Source of the DNA: an uncultured Porphyromonadaceae bacterium
GTDB lineage: Bacteria > Bacteroidota > Bacteroidia > Bacteroidales > Barnesiellaceae
Length of the DNA: 64,000 nt
NCBI GenBank assembly: GCA_900538555.1
Contig: UPYI01000001.1
Location: 62,001 to 126,000 of the forward strand
Direction of reading: 5' to 3'
Shown here: positions 24,940 through 34,078 of the stretch, piece after piece
Layout of the letters: each line of letters opens with the position of its first letter
Position numbering within the stretch: position 1 is the stretch's first letter
Notes under the pieces: generated by a model
Database searches by the model: none
Told to the model about the DNA's origin: nothing
What the model saw: only the letters and a program-made list of their open reading frames with translations
Translations under genes and position numbers: made by a program

Positions 24940-27501
24940 ATGAAGAAAAATCTGTTGCTTCTTTTTTTCTGCGGACTTATTTTCGCTCAACTGCATTCGG
25001 CAAACCAACCGACCATCATGCTTAGCGGAGCGTCTTTCGCCATACCCCAAAACGGATGGTTCGAACTGATGTGCCAGTCGTTCAACGCTACCCCGATCAA
25101 CAAAGCGGTAGGCGGCGAAGCGATCTACCATACTGCCAACCGAATGGCAGACGGCACATTCTACACCGTAGATGAGTTAGACCGTACCGACGTGTTTGTC
25201 ATCATGCACGTTCACGAACAGAATGTATTGGACGAAAGCGTCCTGAAAGCGGATTATTCGGAATATTCATTCCCGACCGACAACTATTCCGTCGCTTACG
25301 ATTATGTAATCCGTAAATACACGGACGATTGCCGGAATCTGAAAGATAATCCGCAATCGAAATATTACGGAACGGAAAACGGGAAACCTGCCGTGATCGT
25401 ATTGTGTACACACTGGCACGATGCACGTCCTACCTACAACGAGTCGGTTCGGCGGCTGGCGGCAAAATGGAATCTGCCGCTGATCAAATTCGACGAGCAG
25501 ATCGGATTTTCCAATGACGAGACCGTAGACGGACAGCATCCGAGCGTCCCCTATGCACAAGATACGAAAACGATCAACGGCATTACGTCGGGTTGGCATC
25601 CCCGTCGCGGATCGGCTGAATATATTCAACGTAAACTGGCAGAAATCGCAACCGACGCATTAGAAGAAATATTGGGAGATGTAGAGGTGAGCGCAACCGC
25701 CGAGGTACAAACGCCCGCCGTTTCGAACGGGGACAAAGCGTATGTACGTTTCTCGTTCAAAGGTCACTCCCCGTGGAATCTGACCTACGAGGTAGACGGT
25801 AACGCCACGACCGTCGAGAATATCGATCTCATGCAAAATCCGTTGTTAGTGGAGGTAGATGTACCGGAAAGCGGCTCTCTGACAGTCCGCCCCACCCTCG
25901 TTTCCAATCCAGATTGTAACGAAGGCGCTTGTTACGGGCAGGCAGTCATCGCCCGTTCGGAGTTTTCGATCCTGCCGGCAAAAGATACCTACATCCACGA
26001 ATCGCTCGACAAAGATTATGAAACGACACGATCGACCGAAGTGAAGACTTCGAACGACAAAAATTCCCGCGAATCGTTTTTCACGTTCAATCTCCAAGAT
26101 TTGTCGGACGAGAACGGCGACCTGTTTTTCCGCGCCTATTGTTTCAAGCAGGTTTATTCGGGCAACAAAGATATTCAGGATATTCACCGCATCGAGATCA
26201 GTGCCATACCCGAGAACTACGACACATGGACATGGGCTACACGCCCCGAAGGCTTCGAACCGATCGATACCGTGTGTATGTACCCGAACGACTTGAACCG
26301 CTATCTCTACTGGAATATCACTCCGTGGGTGAAACAGCAACGCGAAGCCGGCAAACAATGGGCTACGTTCCGGCTGAAAGTGGTATCGGGCGGTCTTGCC
26401 GTCATGAGTTTCCACTCGAAAGAGGCTACGTCGTTACGTCCCCAGATCGTTTCTCTGCCCGAAAAGTCGCTACCCCGTGTTACGGTCGAGGCAATGACCC
26501 CGGCAATAACTGCCGGAGATAAGGCGTATGTATCGTTTTCTTTTACCGGACACGCACCGTGGAAGATGAGCTACGAAGCCGATGGTACATCACACACAAT
26601 CGAAAATATAGAAACAAGCCCGTTGTTAGTGGAAGTCAGTGCCCCCGAAACCGGAAGCATCACCATTCGCCCTACCCACGTATCCGACGCGGAAAATAGC
26701 GAAGGCGAATGTATCGGCAATGCAAAGATCGCCTGCGCCGAATTTACCGTGCTTCCCGAAAAGGATACTTACGTACACGAAACGGTAGTGAAAGATTACG
26801 AAACAGCCAAAACGATCGAGGTAAAGACCTCGACCGACAAATATTCCCGGGAGGGTTTTCTTACATTCAACCTTGAAGATCTGCCGGACGGGAACGGCGA
26901 CCTGTTTTTTCGCGCCTACTGCTTCAAACAAGTCTATTCGGGAAATATAGACCGGCAGGATCTGCACTATATCGAAATCGGAGCCAAGCCCGGAAACTAC
27001 GATACATGGACTTGGGCTACGCGCCCCGAAGGGTTCGAACCGATCGATACCGTGTGTATGTATCCGCACGATCTGAACCGTTACCTCTATTGGAATATCA
27101 CTCCGTGGGTGAAACAGCAACGCGAAGCCGGAACAAAATGGATAACATTCCGGTTGAAAGTGGTATCGGGCGGTCTTGCCGTCATGAGTTTCCATTCGAA
27201 AGAGGCGACATCGCTGCACCCGCAGATCATCGCTATGCCCGAAAACGCCCCGACAGGAATTTCGGAAACGAACGGCAACTCATTTTCCGCACCCTATCCC
27301 AACCCGTTTTCCGATCGCATCTGCCTTTCGGGCGAAATGCCCCGGCAAGTGCGTATCTACTCCGCGACGGGAACTCTGGCATACCAAAGCGGAATCATGG
27401 AACCGGTTATCGAAACATCGCACCTTGCCCCCGGTATCTATTTCGTTCAATTGCTTTCGGACAACTCCACCGCATGCTACCGCATGATAAAACGGAATTA
27501 A
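24940..27501 (+). CDS. secreted SGNH-like protein with duplicated Ig + DNRLRE modules and T9SS tail
   Basis: 853 residues. Signal peptide ends QLHSA. Residues about 20-235 resemble the SGNH/GDSL-like (DUF5040-type) domain: TIMLSGASFAIPQNGWFELM, then THWHDARPTYNESVRRLAAKW and TSGWHPRRGSAEYIQ. Then come two copies of a roughly 255-residue block, each an Ig-like domain (KAYVRFSFKGHSPWNLTYEVDG / KAYVSFSFTGHAPWKMSYEADG) plus a DNRLRE/CBM96-like module (starts AKDTYIHE / EKDTYVHE). A T9SS sorting domain ends the protein (PYPNPFSDRICLSG ... GIYFVQL). Start at 24940 was chosen for the signal peptide. Own promoter with operator 2 and tandem repeat. An esterase role is possible but catalytic residues are not certain. 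Confidence 0.7.
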   Translation: MKKNLLLLFFCGLIFAQLHSANQPTIMLSGASFAIPQNGWFELMCQSFNATPINKAVGGEAIYHTANRMADGTFYTVDELDRTDVFVIMHVHEQNVLDESVLKADYSEYSFPTDNYSVAYDYVIRKYTDDCRNLKDNPQSKYYGTENGKPAVIVLCTHWHDARPTYNESVRRLAAKWNLPLIKFDEQIGFSNDETVDGQHPSVPYAQDTKTINGITSGWHPRRGSAEYIQRKLAEIATDALEEILGDVEVSATAEVQTPAVSNGDKAYVRFSFKGHSPWNLTYEVDGNATTVENIDLMQNPLLVEVDVPESGSLTVRPTLVSNPDCNEGACYGQAVIARSEFSILPAKDTYIHESLDKDYETTRSTEVKTSNDKNSRESFFTFNLQDLSDENGDLFFRAYCFKQVYSGNKDIQDIHRIEISAIPENYDTWTWATRPEGFEPIDTVCMYPNDLNRYLYWNITPWVKQQREAGKQWATFRLKVVSGGLAVMSFHSKEATSLRPQIVSLPEKSLPRVTVEAMTPAITAGDKAYVSFSFTGHAPWKMSYEADGTSHTIENIETSPLLVEVSAPETGSITIRPTHVSDAENSEGECIGNAKIACAEFTVLPEKDTYVHETVVKDYETAKTIEVKTSTDKYSREGFLTFNLEDLPDGNGDLFFRAYCFKQVYSGNIDRQDLHYIEIGAKPGNYDTWTWATRPEGFEPIDTVCMYPHDLNRYLYWNITPWVKQQREAGTKWITFRLKVVSGGLAVMSFHSKEATSLHPQIIAMPENAPTGISETNGNSFSAPYPNPFSDRICLSGEMPRQVRIYSATGTLAYQSGIMEPVIETSHLAPGIYFVQLLSDNSTACYRMIKRN
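25690..27245 (+). repeat. internal tandem duplication of about 775 bp within the SGNH-like gene
   Basis: Blocks about 25690-26465 and 26480-27245 encode near-identical Ig + DNRLRE units; long stretches, for example around 26310-26420 and 27090-27200, are almost identical at the DNA level, indicating a recent duplication or gene conversion. Confidence 0.8.
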
Positions 27502-27552
27502 GCGAAATGAATTTCCGGTATAACAACACCCGGAAAATAATTGTCACAAACT

Positions 27553-27600
27553 GAACTGCCCCCCAAAAGTTGGACAAAAAACTTTTGGGGGGGGCAGTTC
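27553..27600. terminator. strong bidirectional terminator
   Basis: GAACTGCCCCCCAAAAGT (27553-27570) pairs with ACTTTTGGGGGGGGCAGTTC (27581-27600), 10-nt loop. Lies between two convergent genes; the following ATTTCGACACAACCCCTTTC is a remnant resembling an R1 hairpin arm. Confidence 0.85.
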
Positions 27601-27670
27601 ATTTCGACACAACCCCTTTCTTTTTATCGGGAGTGATCGCTATCGTAAAAAGGATTCTTCCAACAAACAG

Positions 27671-28903
27671 CTATATCTCTTTCTTGATCTTCAAGTACTC
27701 CCCGTAAGTAAGCATCCGCCAGATCCATTCCAACGGACCATAACGGAAATAACGAAGCCATGCAAGGCTGCACAAGAGCTCCACAACAAAAACACCGCAA
27801 GCAATCAGTTCGGTCGTTCCCAATCCGACCGATGCACCCCAACCGAAACCGATTCCGTAAAAGAGCAAGATACCGATAAGCGACTGACCGATGTAATTGG
27901 TCAATGCCATACGTCCGGGAGCGGCAATATACCGCCACATTCCCGACGTTTCGTATTTCATAAAGAGCCATGCCATTCCTGCCATGTAGGATATACCCAT
28001 AGGCACTACGCTCACAGCATAAAGAAGCGAAGCCACGGTATCGCCGAACGGATGCCCGGAGACGGAATCCCACGCATACACGACAGATAGAGGCAGCCCG
28101 ACAAGCAGCGAGATCGTCCCTGTCCGCCCTATCTCTTTCCGGTGACACGCCAAACCGGCATAAATCCGGTTTCGTCCGATATAAACCCCCAGCAGAAAAA
28201 GCCCCATCACTTTCAACAGCCTATGACCTTCGAGAAATTCCCACATCCGCTCGAACGCACCTTGTATCAGAAATTGGAAAACACCGGCATAACTCCGCGC
28301 ATCCCGGAGCCATACCCCGAAATTTTCTTCCGTAATACCGTACTTGGCGCAATAATGCCATTGCAGGTCGGAAGCCCACGCCGACAAACTGATCTGTGCC
28401 ATTCCCGTACTCCATTCGATCAACACGGGAACAAAAATGAATAAAGCGGAAACTGAAAGCAGCATCCGGTCGGAAAGCCGACGGAACAGCGGCAAGAGCA
28501 TTCCGGCTATGGCATAAAGCAACAATATATCGCCACTCCACAGCAGCATCAGATGTAAGAATCCGATCAAAGCAAGTACCGACATGCGCCGGTAGAAAAT
28601 TTTAAATCCGTTCGCTCCTTTCCGCTCGGCATTGGCTATGATGATTGAGAAACCTATACCGAAGAGGATCGAGAAAATCGTATAAAATTTGCCATCGATG
28701 AAAAGATATTGAACAAACCGTACCACCCGATCGATCGCAGCGGAAGGCATTGCCGCCGTCACTTCTGCCGGTTGGAATGTATAAAGTGAAAATTCGGGGA
28801 AATTGGCAAGGCAAATTCCCAATAATGCGAATCCCCTCAACGCATCGAGTATGACAAATCGCTCTTTCGCCTGTATCGGGGCTATCCTGTTGTTCGTCTG
28901 CAT
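27671..28903 (-). CDS. DUF418-family membrane protein
   Basis: 410 residues with about 9-10 hydrophobic segments. The N-terminus RFVILDALRGFALLGICLANFPEF is the DUF418/YeiB signature; the C-terminal half contains GPLEWIWRMLTYGEY, also typical. The biochemical role of these proteins is unknown (they resemble acyltransferase-3-like membrane proteins at the N-terminus). An exact -7 box (TATCTTTG, 28940-28933 minus) precedes it, so it is probably transcribed independently of the large operon that ends just upstream. Confidence 0.85.
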   Translation of the reverse strand: MQTNNRIAPIQAKERFVILDALRGFALLGICLANFPEFSLYTFQPAEVTAAMPSAAIDRVVRFVQYLFIDGKFYTIFSILFGIGFSIIIANAERKGANGFKIFYRRMSVLALIGFLHLMLLWSGDILLLYAIAGMLLPLFRRLSDRMLLSVSALFIFVPVLIEWSTGMAQISLSAWASDLQWHYCAKYGITEENFGVWLRDARSYAGVFQFLIQGAFERMWEFLEGHRLLKVMGLFLLGVYIGRNRIYAGLACHRKEIGRTGTISLLVGLPLSVVYAWDSVSGHPFGDTVASLLYAVSVVPMGISYMAGMAWLFMKYETSGMWRYIAAPGRMALTNYIGQSLIGILLFYGIGFGWGASVGLGTTELIACGVFVVELLCSLAWLRYFRYGPLEWIWRMLTYGEYLKIKKEI

Positions 28904-28932
28904 CCGAAGTGTGCTTTTTATTTTTACCGATG

Positions 28933-28940
28933 CAAAGATA
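28933..28940 (-). promoter_or_regulatory. -7 element of the DUF418 gene
   Basis: TATCTTTG on the minus strand, 29 bp before the start codon; no well-spaced TTTG upstream. The 28904-29045 gap shows nothing else recognised. Confidence 0.55.
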
Positions 28941-29045
28941 GTCTGCCCACAGCAATTGCAGTGTATATAAATTACAGATATGACAACCCCTAATCCGGCG
29001 ATTAAAACATACGTCGGGAAACAGAATGGAACGGGAAAAACCGCA

Positions 29046-32000
29046 CTACTGTTTCACCAACCGTTCCACTACCCGCGAACCGTCCGAACGGTTCACCACC
29101 AGCAAATATACGGATGCAGGCAGATGACCTATCGAGTAACAAGCCGCCCCTCCCTGCCAATAAGCCCGACATGCGCCATCGAGAGAGAAGAGGTAAAGCG
29201 ATTCGACATCTGCCGGATCGGTCAATACGAAACTGTCGGAAACCGGATTGGCGGTCAGCATCTTCCCTTGCTGATGGAGTGTCGGCAACAGGGTCTGTGA
29301 CGTTCTGTCTATCGAACGGCAAACGAGCGTCGGCGGCATATCGGAGGGGGTAGCATTGCCATGCCCCTGATCGAATTTCAGGAACGCATTGACACTGCCG
29401 CAAACGACCGACAGGCGAAAGGTAAGCCGGATATTCCCCGACGAACGCTGCTGTGCTACGAAATCGGAAACATCCCACGAGAGCTGTTTCCCCACATCGG
29501 TGGTATCGACTGCGATCCAGCCTATTTCGGAAAAGCCGTCGGGCACATCGTCCCACGACAACCGGTCGATCGCCGCCTCTCGACGGCCTTCCAACCGCAC
29601 GAAAACATACCGGTCGGCATCCTGCATACTGAATAAGCGCAATTTCAGAGCCGCCGTACCGGGTTGCACAGATTCGGGTAAGGCAAACGAAAGGTAGGCA
29701 TCCCTGCCCCACGACGAGTTGCGGTTTTTCAACCAAAGATAATTTTCGCCATTGGCACTGCCCGGCGTACTACCTACCCCCTGTTGGGCTACGAACGTAT
29801 CGAATATAAGTTCGGCTGTATGTTCTTCGCCCAATAAAGTCTGCGAATCGGGGGTAACCACAAGATGCGGCGAACGGTCGAGACGGTTGTTGCGATACTG
29901 CTGGAAGGTAAGCAGCGCATTCCGATCGCCATCGACAACCGCCAGTTTGAATGCACACGTTTTATCGCCCCGCATAATCGCCCGGTTCAAAGCCTCGGTC
30001 ACCTCCACGCCGTAATACCCCGGAACAGCACGGGAAACGACAAACCGTCCGCTTTCATTTTCTTTTACCCAATGGGAACGGTCTTTCCATAAATAGGGAC
30101 GGACATCGGACGGTTCGATATTCGATACGGCTACGGTCGCCGGCAATGCGCCCAACTCGGCTGTCGAGAGATAGAGAAAGAGCGTAGCCGACCGCACCGG
30201 ATCGGTATAACGGCTGATGTCATATTCCATATAGCCTTCCCGAATATATTGCCGGTCGGTTTTCAGTACCAAAGAGTGCGATTCCGAAAAATCGGCTGTG
30301 GGGTTGTTCTCCTGTATATAGGTATCGTAAGCCGGATAGAGTTTATCATCGCCGGATGCAGGCACGATGATCTGTGTCCTGCCCGAGACCCGACCGGTAC
30401 GGTCGTCGCCCGTGACCGATTGCAAGACATATTCGGTCGTCGCCTCGGGCGATACGGGAATCCGGTTCCACCCGGCGGAAAGCCCGGTACAACTTTTCAG
30501 CACGCCGTTGGCAGTATATGTCAAAGCATATTCCCGTGCATCGCCTTCGATGCGTACCGATAGCGTATCGTTTCCGGTTTTCAGTTTTACTTCGTCCGTA
30601 CAGGCATACGGTTCGGACGATTTTCCGGCAGTCACGCTACGGAAGCAATCACCTATACGCCAATCGGAAATTTTCAACGGCTCGAACGAACGGTTCGTCA
30701 CTTCGAATGCAACGATTGCGGCATGACTTATGTTCCGGGCATTCAATGCCCACTGGTTGTTGATCGAAGTCTGCCCGCTCTCGTCGATATTCGGGTAGAA
30801 GAAAGGTTCCACTTCGGGTATCTGCTCATGCCGATTGAATATGGCGACACTCCATGTATCGCATTGGTCGGCATTGAGTATCGGGGTGAGCCGATGCACA
30901 TGGAACTGTTCGGGTGTATCGAGCGTACGGTCGTGGTAAAAGGCATAGGGATAGACCGCCAGCGACGATGTCGTCCTGTCGCCGAAACGCAATGTATGGT
31001 CGGATACGCCGTGCGAAGAAAAAGACACGATCTCCTCGCCCGTATCGGATATGCCGCGCACAGTATAATCGAAAGCCGTATCGGTGGCTACCGTATATGC
31101 CAGATAACGACGGTCGGCAACCGCCAGCGAAATCGGTTCGGGCAACGGCAGACGGACAGTCGTACTGCCCAATATCATCGTATCGGCATTCCACGTCACC
31201 TCTCCCTCGGGTTGTATTTCCGATAAATCGGACAACGGTTCGACCGAACGTTCCGAAGCGGGGACATATACCCTTACCCAATCGACCGACATATAACTGC
31301 CGTCGGCATCGTCGGTTTCGGGTGTCAGCGCAGAGGGCATCATCATGTTGCTGAAAGCAATCTGCATCAGTTCTCCGGTATATCCGCCCCGGTAGTTCCA
31401 ATCTTTCTGTGCATATTTGCCATAAGCCCGCTGTTCCTCCAACGTTGCCCACGGCGATATCTTACCGATTCCCGTATCCCACTGGCGTTTGTGCTCCTTG
31501 TGGGTTTTGCCGTCCCAAATCTCCCTGCCATTGAGGTAGTAATGAAACTGATCGTTCCCGTCGATCCACAATCCCCAGATCTGATAGTCGTCGGAATCGA
31601 AATACTCCATCGCCCCCAACGCATTGTCTACCTGATTGCCCGAAGCATCGGTAGCATATTGGTAGGTTTTCCAGTCGTGCCAAGCCAAATGGGCACCCTG
31701 CTGTTTCCGCTCGACATCGTACTGAATCTCGTTTATATCTATTTCGTAACGGTTGTTGAACGAAGTGGGCAATACATCGCGCGTCACAAGCCAAAACGCA
31801 CTGTTTACCCCCGATATGAACGGCGACTTCATCCGGGCTTCGAAATAGACATTGCGCCCGAATTTTTCCCGGGTATAGATATAGCCGCATGTCCATCTCA
31901 GTTTCTGATTCGCAGCATCGTCCGTACGGCGCATATAGATACGCAGGTCTCCGCCGGCAACAGCGATATTCGCACTGTCGCGACGCGAATCGCCCGCGGA

Positions 32001-32171
32001 ATTGTATGTACCGTGTTCATATTGCCACAGGGTGCGGTCGAGCTTGTCTGCCTCAAATTCATCCCCGAATATCTGCTCCCAGCCACCCGACGCAGGAGGA
32101 TATGCCGGTTGTTCCGCCCGCAGGGACGAGAAGATAAAAAGCGTAAGGAGAAGTATCGTTGTCCGTTTCAT
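29046..32171 (-). CDS. GH16-family glycoside hydrolase with two DNRLRE modules and T9SS-type tail
   Basis: 1041 residues. Signal peptide ends SLRAEQ. GH16 jelly roll at about 30-305: FGDEFEADKLDRTLWQ, GVNSAFWLVTRD, and the catalytic motif EIDINE (143-148; nucleophile E143 and acid/base E148 by family position), then HDWKTYQY and YMSVDWVRVYVP. A middle beta region (about 320-630) is followed by two DNRLRE/CBM96-like modules (starts about 640 YDTYIQEN and about 810 FDTFVAQQ) and a C-terminal sorting-like domain (LTANPVSDSFVLTD ... ASVYLLVV). GH16 enzymes cleave beta-1,3/1,4-glucans or galactans; the substrate is inferred from neighbours. Last gene of the long operon, 25 bp after the GH97 gene. 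Confidence 0.85.
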   Translation of the reverse strand: MKRTTILLLTLFIFSSLRAEQPAYPPASGGWEQIFGDEFEADKLDRTLWQYEHGTYNSAGDSRRDSANIAVAGGDLRIYMRRTDDAANQKLRWTCGYIYTREKFGRNVYFEARMKSPFISGVNSAFWLVTRDVLPTSFNNRYEIDINEIQYDVERKQQGAHLAWHDWKTYQYATDASGNQVDNALGAMEYFDSDDYQIWGLWIDGNDQFHYYLNGREIWDGKTHKEHKRQWDTGIGKISPWATLEEQRAYGKYAQKDWNYRGGYTGELMQIAFSNMMMPSALTPETDDADGSYMSVDWVRVYVPASERSVEPLSDLSEIQPEGEVTWNADTMILGSTTVRLPLPEPISLAVADRRYLAYTVATDTAFDYTVRGISDTGEEIVSFSSHGVSDHTLRFGDRTTSSLAVYPYAFYHDRTLDTPEQFHVHRLTPILNADQCDTWSVAIFNRHEQIPEVEPFFYPNIDESGQTSINNQWALNARNISHAAIVAFEVTNRSFEPLKISDWRIGDCFRSVTAGKSSEPYACTDEVKLKTGNDTLSVRIEGDAREYALTYTANGVLKSCTGLSAGWNRIPVSPEATTEYVLQSVTGDDRTGRVSGRTQIIVPASGDDKLYPAYDTYIQENNPTADFSESHSLVLKTDRQYIREGYMEYDISRYTDPVRSATLFLYLSTAELGALPATVAVSNIEPSDVRPYLWKDRSHWVKENESGRFVVSRAVPGYYGVEVTEALNRAIMRGDKTCAFKLAVVDGDRNALLTFQQYRNNRLDRSPHLVVTPDSQTLLGEEHTAELIFDTFVAQQGVGSTPGSANGENYLWLKNRNSSWGRDAYLSFALPESVQPGTAALKLRLFSMQDADRYVFVRLEGRREAAIDRLSWDDVPDGFSEIGWIAVDTTDVGKQLSWDVSDFVAQQRSSGNIRLTFRLSVVCGSVNAFLKFDQGHGNATPSDMPPTLVCRSIDRTSQTLLPTLHQQGKMLTANPVSDSFVLTDPADVESLYLFSLDGACRAYWQGGAACYSIGHLPASVYLLVVNRSDGSRVVERLVKQ

Positions 32172-32196
32172 AAAATATCGTTTTCAAATGTAGGGC

Positions 32197-34062
32197 TTAC
32201 GGCAGCGGTGTCAGTTGTGCGACATAACCGCCTTCGCAGTTGAGCCGTATGTTCAATTTATCGCCGGCAGAAATCGTATCTGTTTCCGCCGCCATGCTCC
32301 GTTGCATTTCCGGGACATCCGTCACGGCATAAAGCGACCATTTGCCGGCAGGCAAGAATCCGGTATCGACCGAAATCGTTTCAGCGCGATTTCCGTTCAA
32401 TACGGTCAGATACCAAGTATCGCCCGAACGACGTGCCATGACCGCCCGCCCCGCCACCGAGCTCCCGGGCAATATACGGGTTTCGTCCCAAACCGCCGGC
32501 AATGCCTTTATCAAAGGGAGAGCCGGTGCCGTCGCCGCATTGCGCAACAGATAATCGGGATGCTCCGCCACGACCACCAACGGGGAAGTGAACGCATACG
32601 CCGTTGCCAATTGATGAGCCCATGAAGTCGTCCCCGGATTGGAGAAGCCGACCGGCGTATAATCGGCATTGTTCAGTATGCAGCGGGTAAATACCAATGC
32701 GACATTGTGCGTAGCCGGCAGATGCTGATCCATTTTATTCAGTTCCAACCCCCGAATGCCTTCGCGTGTCAGCTCGTTGGGATAGGTGCGGTATTCGCCC
32801 GAAGGCTTCTGGCAACCGTGAAAATCGACCAACAGTTTGCGTTCGGCGCACAATTGCAGTGCCCGGATGTCGAAGTCGATCACCCGTTTGCTTTCCCCGT
32901 TCATAAAGTCGATTTTCAGACCTACTGCCCCCGCCAGCTTCACGCTGTCGAGAAAATGGCGCATCGTGGCATAATCGTCGCTTTCGTCGATCAACTGATC
33001 GGAGTGTTTCCATACCCATACCCCGACATTCCGTTCACGGGCATAGTCGCAAATCGCTTTCAGATCATTCCATTTGTCGCGCCAACGTTCCCAACCCTCG
33101 TCGAGAATCGTATATTCATATCCCAATTCCACCGCATCGTCGATGAACTTGCGTTCGTAAGGCAACGTCATGAATCCGGGCGATTCGCTCCACCAGCTCC
33201 ACACACTGCGTCCGGGAACAATCCATCCGGTATCGGCAAACAACTCCGCATCGGGTGCCGGATTCAGATTGGTTATCAGATCGCTGTTTACCAAACCGTT
33301 CAAATTATCGTTCAGTCCGATCACGCGCCACGGGGTAAGTATCCGCCCGTCGATCGGAAATCCGCCGGGTTCGGTAAAATCGACACGCAACGAAGCATCG
33401 GGAAAAGCTCTGAGACGCATGCCGCTATAATCGTACAATGCCGCTTCCGTAATAGTCATATAACGGTCGTCGGGCAATTCATACAGCAATACCGGGGCTT
33501 GCACCGGACCGGTTGCCGAAATGGAACAAAGGCTGTCGGAACGAGTTCTCAACCATTCGCCGGCATACGTTTTCAGTTTCCAGTCACTCTCCCGTTCCAG
33601 ATACCAGACCGGTATTCCGGCAGGGACGGAGAAGCCCGAAAGTTCGTCGTCGAGCATACGAATCCCCTCCCCGGGTACGGAATAGCGGAAAGCGAATCCG
33701 TCGTCGTACAAACGACAGATCAAATCGAATTCGCCACCGGAGGAATTCACCCGATAGGTATATTCTTCCGCCCGGTTCACTGCCCGGGTATGGAATCCGC
33801 GCGTCGGATATGTTTCGTCTATGCTTTTCCTGCCGGTCAATTTCAGCGTAGAGTTCAACCCCAACGTGTCCTTGTCGATTACCAGCCCCAACGGCGAAAC
33901 ACCGACAACCGGAAGCCCCTTGTAGACGACCCGATAGGTCAGTTGTCCGCCATCGGCAGAAAGCTCTGCCTGTACCGATCCGTCGGGCGAACGCATCGCA
34001 CCGTCGGAACAAGCCGACAGTGCGAGCCACGCGCCAAGCATAATGCCGATGAATTTTTTCAT
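32197..34062 (-). CDS. GH97-family glycosidase lipoprotein
   Basis: 621 residues. Lipobox LSAC with Cys18, so lipid-anchored. N-terminal beta-sandwich (about 25-270) and a (beta/alpha)8 barrel from about 285 (SVWSWWSESPGFMTLPYERKFIDDAVELGYEYTILDEGW), then a C-terminal beta domain. GLKIDFMNGES places Asp385 where retaining GH97 alpha-galactosidase-type enzymes have their nucleophile; the inverting SusB-type has a glutamate base instead. So a retaining exo-alpha-glycosidase is likely; whether galactose or another sugar is removed is not determined. Presence in an otherwise beta-glucan-like set suggests alpha-linked side groups. Confidence 0.9.
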   Translation of the reverse strand: MKKFIGIMLGAWLALSACSDGAMRSPDGSVQAELSADGGQLTYRVVYKGLPVVGVSPLGLVIDKDTLGLNSTLKLTGRKSIDETYPTRGFHTRAVNRAEEYTYRVNSSGGEFDLICRLYDDGFAFRYSVPGEGIRMLDDELSGFSVPAGIPVWYLERESDWKLKTYAGEWLRTRSDSLCSISATGPVQAPVLLYELPDDRYMTITEAALYDYSGMRLRAFPDASLRVDFTEPGGFPIDGRILTPWRVIGLNDNLNGLVNSDLITNLNPAPDAELFADTGWIVPGRSVWSWWSESPGFMTLPYERKFIDDAVELGYEYTILDEGWERWRDKWNDLKAICDYARERNVGVWVWKHSDQLIDESDDYATMRHFLDSVKLAGAVGLKIDFMNGESKRVIDFDIRALQLCAERKLLVDFHGCQKPSGEYRTYPNELTREGIRGLELNKMDQHLPATHNVALVFTRCILNNADYTPVGFSNPGTTSWAHQLATAYAFTSPLVVVAEHPDYLLRNAATAPALPLIKALPAVWDETRILPGSSVAGRAVMARRSGDTWYLTVLNGNRAETISVDTGFLPAGKWSLYAVTDVPEMQRSMAAETDTISAGDKLNIRLNCEGGYVAQLTPLP

Positions 34063-34078
34063 GCGTTCCGTGTTTTGG

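Noticed and set aside
27553..27600. Terminal inverted repeat of an insertion sequence
   Set aside because: The G/C-rich hairpin resembles IS ends, but there is no transposase or second end nearby; position between convergent genes fits a terminator.
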